18,238 nucleotides of DNA from Flemingiibacterium sp045634345. GTDB lineage: Bacteria > Bacillota > Clostridia > Oscillospirales > CAG-272. How positions within the stretch are numbered: position 1 is the stretch's first letter; each line of letters begins with the position of its first letter. The notes beneath the pieces were generated by a model. That model ran no database searches and was not told the DNA's origin. It was given only the letters and a program-made list of their open reading frames with translations. Below, one piece after another: positions 1 to 6,973 of this stretch. Both the position numbers and the translations under genes were made by a program. The stretch is from assembly GCA_045634345.1 (NCBI GenBank), contig JAZRAB010000175.1, positions 1-18,238 on the forward strand, written 5' to 3'.

Positions 1-20
1 GCAAACCGCCCCATTCACAC

Positions 21-49
21 TTGTCGCGCTCCGCGCGACAGCGCGACAA
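21..49. repeat. GC-rich palindromic repeat after the lipoprotein gene
   Basis: Arms TTGTCGCGC and GCGCGACAA form a 9-bp inverted repeat. Inside it the octamer GCGCGACA occurs twice in tandem, so an alternative 8-bp hairpin with a TCC loop can also form. It lies about 20 bases past the stop codon of the lipoprotein gene. No U-run follows on the minus strand, so it is not a standard intrinsic terminator. It could be a transcript-stabilising hairpin or part of a dispersed palindromic repeat. Confidence 0.55.
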
Positions 50-66
50 ACTCAAATTCAAAGCAT

Positions 67-1422
67 TTAAGTGCTCCACCCGTATAATCTGAGTCCGGAA
101 TTATATGTGCACTCGGCTGATTCAAATCTGAATTTATAAATCCCGTCACCGGTTTCGACAAGCGTAAACTCCTCTGTGGCGGCTACTACCGATTTCATCG
201 GATCGGCAAAATACGTAGCTTTGATCTTGTGTATACCGCTCGACGATGTAATTGCTTCAACCTCACAGAGGCTTGTTCCGAGCCCGTGACCTCCGTGCTG
301 TTCAATTTCGGCACGGGTCACATCTCCATCTTTCACTTGATAATCAAAACAAACGTCCATAAATCTTACAAAATCTTCGTACTGCGCTTCTCTCTCAGAT
401 AAGCGCAGCGTGTGGAAATAATAATCAATAAGCGCATGACTTATACCACTTGGATTCACATCACGCGCTTCGCCGTAGTGCGATACAAACGTATAGAGCC
501 ATTCTTCCGCTTCGGTCATTTTATCCGCAGTGTCTGCTTCATCGGCACAAACTATATCTACGTTGACATCGATCCCGTCACTTATCGTCACAACATAATT
601 TCCGGCAGGATATCTCTCAACATTACTTTCACTTATTGTTATTTTCAAAATGAGCCGGTCAAGATACCGCGTTGTAGGATTTTCACGGATAAGCTCATAT
701 TCCGATATAACCATCCCATCCCAATCAGAGAGAATCCCATCTTCAAGATACCAAATCCCCTCAAGGGCTTCAACATCATTTCCAATTATTGCTTTAGCTA
801 TCTTTATGATGTACGATTCCGAATACATGTCGTCACTTATTCCGAGTCTCGCATAATCAGAAATATCGTAAATTCCTATAGGTTCATCAGATCCGGGGTA
901 TACGGTGCTTTCAACATAGTATCCTCGGAAATCTCCGCGCTTATATGAAAGATTGAACTCTCCTTCTTCAAACAGCGTGTAATATCCATAAACCTTTATC
1001 TTCGCATCGGCTGTATTCGAGGTAACGGTAAATACTATACGTAGCTCCTTATCTGTATTCTCTATAAACTCGTATGTAAGAGATACATCCCGGAAATATT
1101 CCGCACCGCGCCCGGTGGGATCGCCGTCCGCGAGAATTGCATTCATATCCACGAGCGGCGTTGTTTTGTTGATTCGGAAATCAACCATCCATGCATTTTC
1201 TTCGTTGTAGGCAACGATGCAGTCTTCATGTTCCATTTCATAAAACTGCAAATTCTCTCCAAGCGTATTTATCATATCTTCCTGCGGACTTTTCACAACA
1301 GTATCATAAAAGTCCGTCTCACGTCCTAATTCAAACGGTGTATCAAACCACCACGAGCAGGACGTTGCGGTAAGTGCTAATGCGGTTATCAGGGAAGCTG
1401 CGATAATTTTGGTAAACTTCAT
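67..1422 (-). CDS. putative lipoprotein of unknown function
   Basis: This 451-residue protein begins with a lipoprotein signal peptide: Lys2 and Lys5, a hydrophobic stretch at about residues 6-19, and a lipobox-like Ala-Thr-Ser-Cys ending at Cys22. It is therefore probably exported and lipid-anchored on the outer face of the membrane. Alanine at the -3 position is less usual than leucine. I do not recognise a known domain in the mature part, which is acidic and rich in beta-type and aromatic residues, with a His-Gly-Gly-His patch near residue 380. The ATG is preceded by GGAGG six to seven bases upstream. The gene lies just after the terminator of the MFS gene, leaving only about 40 bases for a promoter, so it may depend on read-through or on a promoter overlapping the terminator. 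The reading frame looks intact; only its function is unknown. Confidence 0.8.
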   Translation of the reverse strand: MKFTKIIAASLITALALTATSCSWWFDTPFELGRETDFYDTVVKSPQEDMINTLGENLQFYEMEHEDCIVAYNEENAWMVDFRINKTTPLVDMNAILADGDPTGRGAEYFRDVSLTYEFIENTDKELRIVFTVTSNTADAKIKVYGYYTLFEEGEFNLSYKRGDFRGYYVESTVYPGSDEPIGIYDISDYARLGISDDMYSESYIIKIAKAIIGNDVEALEGIWYLEDGILSDWDGMVISEYELIRENPTTRYLDRLILKITISESNVERYPAGNYVVTISDGIDVNVDIVCADEADTADKMTEAEEWLYTFVSHYGEARDVNPSGISHALIDYYFHTLRLSEREAQYEDFVRFMDVCFDYQVKDGDVTRAEIEQHGGHGLGTSLCEVEAITSSSGIHKIKATYFADPMKSVVAATEEFTLVETGDGIYKFRFESAECTYNSGLRLYGWST

Positions 1423-1460
1423 GGCAATACCTCCGATTTTTCTTTATGCTTATATGACGC

Positions 1461-1496
1461 AAAAACCGCCTCATTTGTTCCAAAAAGCGAGGCAGT
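1461..1496 (-). terminator. intrinsic terminator of the MFS gene
   Basis: On the minus strand, ACTGCCTC pairs with GAGGCGGT (8 bp with one G-U pair) around a 16-nt loop and is followed at once by a run of U residues. It begins about 12 bases after the MFS stop codon, the position expected for a Rho-independent terminator. It separates the MFS gene from the downstream lipoprotein gene. Confidence 0.8.
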
Positions 1497-1507
1497 TAAT
1501 ATATTAT

Positions 1508-2713
1508 TTACATTTTCGCAGTGCTCTTTTCGGACTGATCCCTGCTTCGAATGATTCTGAGAATAATAAACGCCACAATCGAAAATATCGCCGCACACAG
1601 TATGCCCGCTTTAAGACCAAGGCTACTGTTCACACGCTCCGAGACAAAGCCGATAAGTCCAGGGCCAAGTGAGCACCCTACATCGCCCGCGAGTGCAAGC
1701 AGGGCAAACATTGTAGTGCCGCCCATCGGTATATGACGGCTGGCAACGCTCAAAGAACACGGCCAAAAGATACCAACGAACAGTCCCGCGAGTCCGCATC
1801 CGATCAGGGATAACACAGGGTGAGGCGCTAGTGCACAAAGCACATATCCGGATAAAATGCCGACAGCGCAGACACTCATAAACTTAGTCAAATCAAGTTT
1901 TGCGCCGTGCACTCCGTAAAATGTGCGTGAAATTGCCATCATAAGGCCGAACATGCAAGGCCCAAGCAAATCTCCAAGAGTTTTAGAAACGCCAAGCCCC
2001 GTCTCAGCAAAAAGCGATGACCACTGTGCAAGTCCCTGTTCCATGGCCCCTGAGCATATCATAAGAATAAGAAAGATCGGAACCCCTTTTAACTTAAAGA
2101 TTGCAAAAAATGAGCCTTGTTTTTCAGCATCCTCGTTAAGCTTGGCGAGAGGAACAAATGCGAAGAGCACGCCGTTCACAGCCGGTATAAATGCCCATAA
2201 AACTGTCAGGACTCGCCAATTTTCGACTCCGACAATAGAAAAGAAAAGCGTTGATAAAAGCACAATTGCAATATGTCCCCAGCAATAGAAGGAATGCAGC
2301 AAGCTCATTGCCGCGCTCTTTTCGCCAAGCGGCAACGCTTCGACTATTGGACTTGCAAGCACTTCAATAAATCCGCTTCCGAGTGCGCACAGCGTGGTCG
2401 CAAGAAGTAAGCCGGCAAACGGCGGCATTATCGAAGTGAAGACTGCGAGTCCGGTTAGTCCGAGAAATGAGGCGATGTGGGCTATCATCATACCTCGGCG
2501 ATGACCTATCCGATAAGCATAACGCACGCCTATCATATCAACTATCATCTGAACAATAAAGTTGTATGATATGAGCAGTGTTATCTGATCGAGCGACACA
2601 TTAAATTCTTTTGAATATGTAACAAACAAAAGTGGACTCAAATTATTTACAATCGCCTGAATAATAAAGCATCCATAGCATGAAATCAACGTATGCTTAT
2701 AGGTAAATTTCAT
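1508..2713 (-). CDS. MFS transporter
   Basis: This 401-residue, strongly hydrophobic protein has about 12 predicted membrane segments and is of typical length for the major facilitator superfamily. After the second helix it has the loop Arg-Ile-Gly-His-Arg-Arg-Gly (about residues 68-74), resembling the superfamily's cytoplasmic loop 2-3 motif. A Gly-Ser-Gly-Phe-Ile-Glu stretch near residue 113 recalls the FucP-like sugar or drug/proton branch. The substrate cannot be read from the sequence. The C-terminus is basic and cytoplasmic. The ATG is preceded by AAGGAGA eight bases upstream. Upstream, across a 55-bp gap holding a 10-bp hairpin, are the small unknown gene and spoVT; downstream is an intrinsic terminator. 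It may therefore be the last gene of a spoVT-led transcript, although the hairpin could limit read-through. Confidence 0.88.
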   Translation of the reverse strand: MKFTYKHTLISCYGCFIIQAIVNNLSPLLFVTYSKEFNVSLDQITLLISYNFIVQMIVDMIGVRYAYRIGHRRGMMIAHIASFLGLTGLAVFTSIMPPFAGLLLATTLCALGSGFIEVLASPIVEALPLGEKSAAMSLLHSFYCWGHIAIVLLSTLFFSIVGVENWRVLTVLWAFIPAVNGVLFAFVPLAKLNEDAEKQGSFFAIFKLKGVPIFLILMICSGAMEQGLAQWSSLFAETGLGVSKTLGDLLGPCMFGLMMAISRTFYGVHGAKLDLTKFMSVCAVGILSGYVLCALAPHPVLSLIGCGLAGLFVGIFWPCSLSVASRHIPMGGTTMFALLALAGDVGCSLGPGLIGFVSERVNSSLGLKAGILCAAIFSIVAFIILRIIRSRDQSEKSTAKM

Positions 2714-2738
2714 TATATTTTCTCCTTGAAACTATGTA

Positions 2739-2764
2739 GACGCATACGCCAAAGCGTATGCGTA
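2739..2764. repeat. perfect 10-bp hairpin in the small gene-MFS gap
   Basis: ACGCATACGC and GCGTATGCGT form a perfect 10-bp inverted repeat with a CAAA (TTTG on the minus strand) tetraloop at 2740-2763. It starts six bases after the stop codon of the small gene and ends about 26 bases before the MFS start. No U-run follows on either strand, so a textbook terminator is unlikely. An operator, an RNA processing or stability hairpin, or an attenuator setting the MFS expression level are possible. Confidence 0.6.
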
Positions 2765-2768
2765 AAAT

Positions 2769-3056
2769 TCAAAATCTGTTCTCGTTTTGGATAATACTGT
2801 CGCCTTCCACGCTTGTTATTGGAATATCCTTTATATTCATGAGGGAGTCCGCTTCTTCATCCGTTTCAGGCTGTACTACTGCAATACCGGTACAGTCTGT
2901 AGCAGAGGCAACTGAACCGTGAAAAAATGCATCCTCGCAAGGATATTTTGATGGAAATTCCGCCGGATCCGGAAACGGATATGCTCCTAAAAAGTCTCCA
3001 TCCGCGGAGCGCAGTATTTTCGCTTTGGGCGTTTGACTGTTTCTGATATCTCTCAT
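2769..3056 (-). CDS. small hypothetical protein, translationally coupled to spoVT
   Basis: This gene encodes a soluble, acidic protein of 95 residues with no signal peptide or membrane segment. I do not recognise its family. It has a Pro/Phe/Tyr-rich centre (about residues 25-45), Cys40 and Cys55, and an acidic stretch at about residues 64-70. I chose the ATG at 3056 because AGAGG lies seven bases upstream. A TTG at 3062 would overlap the spoVT stop codon but has no usable ribosome binding site. The binding site lies inside the end of spoVT and the spoVT stop is only a few bases from the ATG, so the two genes are very likely translated in a coupled way. By context it may be expressed in the forespore under the spoVT promoter. 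Its function is unknown. Confidence 0.7.
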   Translation of the reverse strand: MRDIRNSQTPKAKILRSADGDFLGAYPFPDPAEFPSKYPCEDAFFHGSVASATDCTGIAVVQPETDEEADSLMNIKDIPITSVEGDSIIQNENRF

Positions 3057-3058
3057 AG

Positions 3059-3604
3059 TCAAGCCTCTATTTGCTTGGCAAGAAATGCCGCCGCTGTGCC
3101 AATAAGCTTACTCTCGACATCCCCATCAACCGACTCGGCATCCGGGATGTGCACGGAAGCTACGCATCCGATGAGATCGCCATCGGCAATTATCGGCATG
3201 GCGCATGAAATCGACGCGCTTGAGGCATCTGATGTGATCTTTATGGGCTGTGAGCCTTCGAGATAGCGATAATTTCCGCGTCCTTCGATGATCTCCTCAA
3301 GCTCGGAGGAGAGCTTTTTATCAAGATATTCCTTTTTTGAAAGTCCGGCGCACGCGATAACTGCATCGCGGTCACAGATAACGACAGCCATTCCGGCAAT
3401 TCGGTAAAGTGTCTCAGCGTACTGCGCGGCAAATGCATTAAGTTCGCCAATAGGCGAATATTTCTTGAATATGACCTCACCCTCGCGGTCGGTAAAAATT
3501 TCCAAGGGGTCGCCTTCGCGGATGCGCATTGTGCGGCGTATCTCCTTGGGAATAACGACACGTCCGAGGTCGTCTATTCGTCTTACAATTCCTGTTGCTT
3601 TCAT
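3059..3604 (-). CDS. spoVT: stage V sporulation protein T, AbrB-type regulator
   Basis: SpoVT is a DNA-binding transcription factor that tunes sigma-G-dependent gene expression in the developing forespore. The 181-residue protein matches the family length (about 178 in Bacillus). Residues 1-50 form the AbrB swapped-hairpin domain, with the hallmark Gly-Arg-Val-Val-Ile-Pro-Lys-Glu-Ile-Arg at about residues 14-23. Residues of about 56-178 fit the C-terminal GAF-like domain of SpoVT. The ATG is preceded by AAGGAG at a good distance. Upstream is a sigma-G-like promoter, matching the known forespore expression of spoVT in Bacillus. The gene is followed by a small coupled unknown gene. Its presence indicates an endospore former or a recent descendant. 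AbrB itself is much shorter and lacks the GAF part, so spoVT is the better call. Confidence 0.93.
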   Translation of the reverse strand: MKATGIVRRIDDLGRVVIPKEIRRTMRIREGDPLEIFTDREGEVIFKKYSPIGELNAFAAQYAETLYRIAGMAVVICDRDAVIACAGLSKKEYLDKKLSSELEEIIEGRGNYRYLEGSQPIKITSDASSASISCAMPIIADGDLIGCVASVHIPDAESVDGDVESKLIGTAAAFLAKQIEA

Positions 3605-3643
3605 CTATATAATCTCCTTTTTTATAAACAAATGCTACGCTAA

Positions 3644-3673
3644 TAGTATTTGTCTTTGGAGATAATTTATACA
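3644..3673 (-). promoter_or_regulatory. candidate sigma-G (forespore) promoter of spoVT
   Basis: On the minus strand TGTATA (3673-3668) is followed after 17 bases by AATACTA (3650-3644). The sigma-G consensus in Bacillus is roughly GNATR, 17-18 bases, then CATNHTA. The -35 fits and the -10 matches in six of seven positions, lacking only the leading C. The predicted transcription start is about 33 bases before the spoVT ATG. No better sigma-A pair is visible in this gap. The assignment is inference from consensus and from known spoVT regulation. Confidence 0.6.
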
Positions 3674-3687
3674 GTATGATAAAATTT

Positions 3688-4431
3688 TTAAATAAACTCC
3701 ACTCGACGCAAGTAAAGTCCTTCGGGCGGTGCAGTCATACCGGCACGTGAACGCTCACAAGAGGCAATAATATCGGGCATATCACCCGCATCAATCTTCC
3801 CTGCCGCCACATCGATAAGCGTTCCGACGATTATTCTCACCATGTTGTATAAAAATCCGTCCGCAGCAATCCTTATACGAATAAGCTCGCCGTCCTCGAT
3901 GATTTCGAGATACTTGACCGTTCTTACGGTATCCTCAACGGATGAACCGGCAGACATAAACCCCGAAAAATCGTGCGCCCCCACAAACGCCGCCGCTGCT
4001 TTATTCATGCGGTCTATGGCGTCCTCACAAAGCGTTTTTGGGAAATGCCACGCTCTGTCAATAAGAAACGGGTCGGCAATTCGGCTCGCATGAATCAGAT
4101 ATTCATATTCCTTATATTTAACATCGTGCCGTACATGAAAATTATCGTCAACAACATACGCCGACAATATCGCTATCCTCGAATCTACCGAGGCGTTTAA
4201 CGCCATCGGGAGCTTGTCTAACGGAATATTTTTTTCGGTTTCATAGGTTGCAAAATACTGAAGTGCATGAACGCCTGCATCGGTACGGGAGCATCCCTTT
4301 ACAGGATATCTCTCGCCGTATACTGCTTCTATCGCATCCTGAATTGATGACTGCACTGTCTGCTTTCCCGGCTGTACCTGATAGCCTGCGAAGCCGCTGC
4401 CGTTATATTTTAGTTCAAGTAATATTTTCAT
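3688..4431 (-). CDS. truA: tRNA pseudouridine(38-40) synthase TruA
   Basis: TruA converts uridines 38, 39 and 40 in the tRNA anticodon arm to pseudouridine. The 247-residue protein has the normal length. It carries the family signature Gly-Cys-Ser-Arg-Thr-Asp-Ala-Gly-Val-His at residues 46-55, with Asp51 as the catalytic aspartate. A second conserved block, Gly-Phe-Leu-Tyr-Asn-Met-Val-Arg, lies near residue 192. The gene starts four bases after ecfT stops, so it is the tail of the pheA-ecf transcript. ecfA-ecfA-ecfT-truA is a common Firmicutes order, in many genomes within the ribosomal protein cluster; here that cluster is absent. There is no clear terminator in the short gap before the spoVT promoter. 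Confidence 0.97.
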   Translation of the reverse strand: MKILLELKYNGSGFAGYQVQPGKQTVQSSIQDAIEAVYGERYPVKGCSRTDAGVHALQYFATYETEKNIPLDKLPMALNASVDSRIAILSAYVVDDNFHVRHDVKYKEYEYLIHASRIADPFLIDRAWHFPKTLCEDAIDRMNKAAAAFVGAHDFSGFMSAGSSVEDTVRTVKYLEIIEDGELIRIRIAADGFLYNMVRIIVGTLIDVAAGKIDAGDMPDIIASCERSRAGMTAPPEGLYLRRVEFI

Positions 4432-4435
4432 AGGC

Positions 4436-5257
4436 TTATAGTGTTATCGCACTCGGGATGAGGTTTACAGACACAAGTCCGACAATAAAAGCAGTCATCA
4501 CGGCAATCGCCGCAAAATCTCGTCCTGCAAGCTTCAGCTGTGTCATACGTGTGCGTCCGTCGCCGCCGCGGTAGCAACGGCATTCCAGTGCGGTAGCAAG
4601 CTCATCCGCGCGTCTGAAAGCCGAGATAAAAAGCGGTATAAGTATCGGAACCAGCGCCTTTGCACGTCTCATTAGACTTCCGGACTCAAAATCAGCACCT
4701 CGTGCCTTTTGCGCGCACATTATTTTATCGGTCTCCTCAACGAGAGTCGGAATAAAGCGAAGTGCTATCGTCATCATCATTGAAAATTCGTGTACCGGCA
4801 GCTTGATTACACGAAGCGGAGAAAGCAGTCTTTCAAGCGCATCGGTAAGCATTATCGGTGATGTAGTATAGGTAAGAAGTACGGTTGTACCGATAAGAAG
4901 CGCGGATATGCGAAGTATCATCATAACCGAGAAGATGACGCCTTCAAGATAAATGTTGATCTTCCAGATGCTTACAAGCAGCACATCACCCGTTGTCCAA
5001 AACAGATTAAAAAATGTGGTGAAAGCAAGCACAAAAACAAGCGGTCTCATGCTTTTCAAAATCGTCTTCCATGATATTTTTGAAATAAATACAAGCAAAA
5101 TTGCACTTGCGGTAACAGCAAGGAATGACCACATATTTTTAGCAAGAAAAATAGCCACGATGTATGCAACCGTGAGAATTATCTTGATGCGTGGGTCTAG
5201 TCTGTGAAGCACAGTATTTCCCGGAAAAAACTGACCTAAAGTAATATCTTTAATCAT
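4436..5257 (-). CDS. ecfT: energy-coupling factor transporter membrane subunit EcfT
   Basis: EcfT is the membrane scaffold joining the two ATPases to exchangeable substrate-binding (S) subunits in ECF vitamin/micronutrient importers. The 273-residue protein has several membrane segments, about residues 26-60, 72-90, 105-130 and 246-266. It carries the early Leu-Asp-Pro-Arg motif at residues 20-23 and both coupling-helix motifs that contact the ATPases: Ala-Arg-Gly-Ala-Asp-Phe at 185-190 and Glu-Cys-Arg-Cys-Tyr-Arg-Gly at 225-231. The ATG overlaps the ecfA2 stop by eight bases and has AGGAGG about six bases upstream, implying coupled translation. No S subunit is encoded in the window, as usual for shared (group II) modules. 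Confidence 0.95.
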   Translation of the reverse strand: MIKDITLGQFFPGNTVLHRLDPRIKIILTVAYIVAIFLAKNMWSFLAVTASAILLVFISKISWKTILKSMRPLVFVLAFTTFFNLFWTTGDVLLVSIWKINIYLEGVIFSVMMILRISALLIGTTVLLTYTTSPIMLTDALERLLSPLRVIKLPVHEFSMMMTIALRFIPTLVEETDKIMCAQKARGADFESGSLMRRAKALVPILIPLFISAFRRADELATALECRCYRGGDGRTRMTQLKLAGRDFAAIAVMTAFIVGLVSVNLIPSAITL

Positions 5258-6110
5258 TTTTTCCTCCTATAATGCGCATTATCGCAGACCTTGCCGCCTC
5301 TACGGTATAGATCCCGTGAGGTATGTCGAGTCCTCTGTCGCGCAGCTTGTTGCAAAGCTCGGTTATCTGCGGCACACTGAGATCAACGCTCGTCAGCTCC
5401 TCCGCGCGCTCGAATATCTCGGCGGTTTTGCCCTGCATGTATATTTTTGATTGATTCATGACTACGATTTCATCCGAGTATCGAGCCATATCTTCCATTG
5501 AGTGTGAAACGATAACTACAGTATTCCCTTTTTTTCTCTGATATTCTCGTATACCGCTGAGTATTTCCTCGCGCCCCTGCGGATCAAGCCCGGCTGCAGG
5601 TTCATCGAGTACAAGCACCTCCGGTTCCATAGCCATAATCCCTGCAATAGCAACGCGGCGCTTCTGACCGCCTGATAAATCAAATGGAGACTTGTCAAGC
5701 ATTTCCTCGGAAATACCGCAAAAGTCTGCCGCCTCAAAAACACGGCGGTTGACATCCTCTGCAGAAAGCCCCATGTTGTTGGGGCCAAACGCAATGTCAC
5801 GTCGTACTGTTTCCTCAAAAAGCTGATATTCGGGATACTGAAATACCAAACCTACCTTAAAACGGAACCGACTTATCTGCTTGGGAGCCGACCAAATATC
5901 CTCACCACCGACGAGCACCTGTCCCGCACTCGGCTTTGCAAGCCCGTTAAAAAGCTGAACGAGCGTGGATTTTCCGGAACCCGTGTGTCCCATTAAACCG
6001 GTTATGACACCGGCATTTATTTTAAGCGAAACGTCGTCAAGCGCCACCTTGCAGAACGGCGTATCGGGTGAATATACATATGATACGTTTTTGAGTTCAA
6101 CAGCAATCAT
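5250..6110 (-). CDS. ecfA2: energy-coupling factor ATPase EcfA2
   Basis: This is one of the two ABC ATPases that power the ECF importer from the cytoplasmic side. In 286 residues it shows Walker A Gly-His-Thr-Gly-Ser-Gly-Lys-Ser-Thr (41-49), Q-loop Gln91 followed by Tyr-Pro-Glu-Tyr-Gln-Leu-Phe, signature Leu-Ser-Gly-Gly-Gln (145-149), Walker B ending Leu-Asp-Glu (168-170) and an H-loop His near residue 203. The Pro-Glu-Tyr-Gln-Leu-Phe stretch is typical of the EcfA2 paralogue. The start overlaps the ecfA1 stop by four bases (ATGA), and the end overlaps ecfT by eight. All key ATPase residues are present, so it should be active as a heterodimer with EcfA1. The A1/A2 labels rest on these motifs and on gene order. 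Confidence 0.94.
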   Translation of the reverse strand: MIAVELKNVSYVYSPDTPFCKVALDDVSLKINAGVITGLMGHTGSGKSTLVQLFNGLAKPSAGQVLVGGEDIWSAPKQISRFRFKVGLVFQYPEYQLFEETVRRDIAFGPNNMGLSAEDVNRRVFEAADFCGISEEMLDKSPFDLSGGQKRRVAIAGIMAMEPEVLVLDEPAAGLDPQGREEILSGIREYQRKKGNTVVIVSHSMEDMARYSDEIVVMNQSKIYMQGKTAEIFERAEELTSVDLSVPQITELCNKLRDRGLDIPHGIYTVEAARSAIMRIIGGKND

Positions 6111-6973
6111 TTATTATCTCCAAACAGCTTCATAATCTCATCGGCACATTCATCAACAGAAAGCTTATCAATATCAACATTAACGCCGCCACACTTTAGT
6201 CCATGCAGAAGTTCGACAGTCTGGGGGACATCAAGCCCGATTGATTCAAGAAGCTCAACATTTGTAAAAACCTCATCCGGCTTTCCATCAAGTTCAATTT
6301 TTCCATCATTTAGGACGATAACACGGTCGCACATAGCCGCCTCATTCATATAATGCGTGATGTGAAGAATTGTTATGCCGTACTCGCGGTTGAGTCTTAC
6401 AATAGTGTCCATAACCTCGCGGCGTCCGGCGGGGTCAAGCATCGCGGTGGATTCATCAAAAATGATGCATTTCGGCATCATAGCGATAATTCCGGCAACG
6501 GCAACTCGCTGCTTTTGTCCTCCCGAAAGCTGATGCGGTGAATGACGGGCAAATTCGGTCATCCCCACCGCCTCAAGTGCATCATCCACACGGCGGCGTA
6601 TCTCTGCCGGATTGATACCAAGATTCTCCGGTCCAAAAGCGATATCCTCTTCGACGATAGTGGCAACGAGCTGATTGTCGGGATTTTGAAAGACCATACC
6701 GATATTTTTTCGATTCTCGAAAAGCTGATCCTCGGAAAGATCAGGGGCGGTAATATCGAGCCCGTCCACAGTGATTTTTCCGCTTGTCGGTGTTAGAATG
6801 AGATTAAGCAGTTTTGCGAGCGTAGATTTTCCCGAACCGTTATGTCCGAGCACCGCAACAAGCGATCCTCGCTCGATTTCAAGATCAAAATCGCGCAGCA
6901 CAGCTATATCTCTGCCATCGTCATCCGTGTAAGAAAAATTCAGTTTTTCGACTTTTATAAAGGTGTCGCTCAT
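6107..6973 (-). CDS. ecfA1: energy-coupling factor ATPase EcfA1
   Basis: This is the second ABC ATPase of the ECF importer, 288 residues. It has Walker A Gly-His-Asn-Gly-Ser-Gly-Lys-Ser-Thr (43-51), Q-loop Gln96 followed by Asn-Pro-Asp-Asn-Gln (typical of EcfA1), signature Leu-Ser-Gly-Gly-Gln (149-153) and Walker B ending Phe-Asp-Glu (172-174). The residues after Walker B read Ser-Thr-Ala-Met-Leu-Asp, another EcfA1 hallmark where the partner has Pro-Ala-Ala-Gly-Leu-Asp. A C-terminal domain of about 60 residues follows the H-loop, as in cobalt/ECF ATPases. Its ATG overlaps the pheA stop by four bases, so the importer genes are coupled to a phenylalanine-synthesis gene. I regard this as operon layout rather than a substrate clue. 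Confidence 0.94.
   Translation of the reverse strand: MSDTFIKVEKLNFSYTDDDGRDIAVLRDFDLEIERGSLVAVLGHNGSGKSTLAKLLNLILTPTSGKITVDGLDITAPDLSEDQLFENRKNIGMVFQNPDNQLVATIVEEDIAFGPENLGINPAEIRRRVDDALEAVGMTEFARHSPHQLSGGQKQRVAVAGIIAMMPKCIIFDESTAMLDPAGRREVMDTIVRLNREYGITILHITHYMNEAAMCDRVIVLNDGKIELDGKPDEVFTNVELLESIGLDVPQTVELLHGLKCGGVNVDIDKLSVDECADEIMKLFGDNK

Noticed and set aside
412..948. 178-codon plus-strand frame opposite the lipoprotein gene
   Set aside because: It lies wholly antisense to a gene with a convincing signal peptide and ribosome binding site; it has no binding site of its own and its composition is that of a shadow frame.
3062..3062. TTG start for the small gene after spoVT
   Set aside because: The AGAGG site would be only one base away; the ATG at 3056 has ideal spacing.
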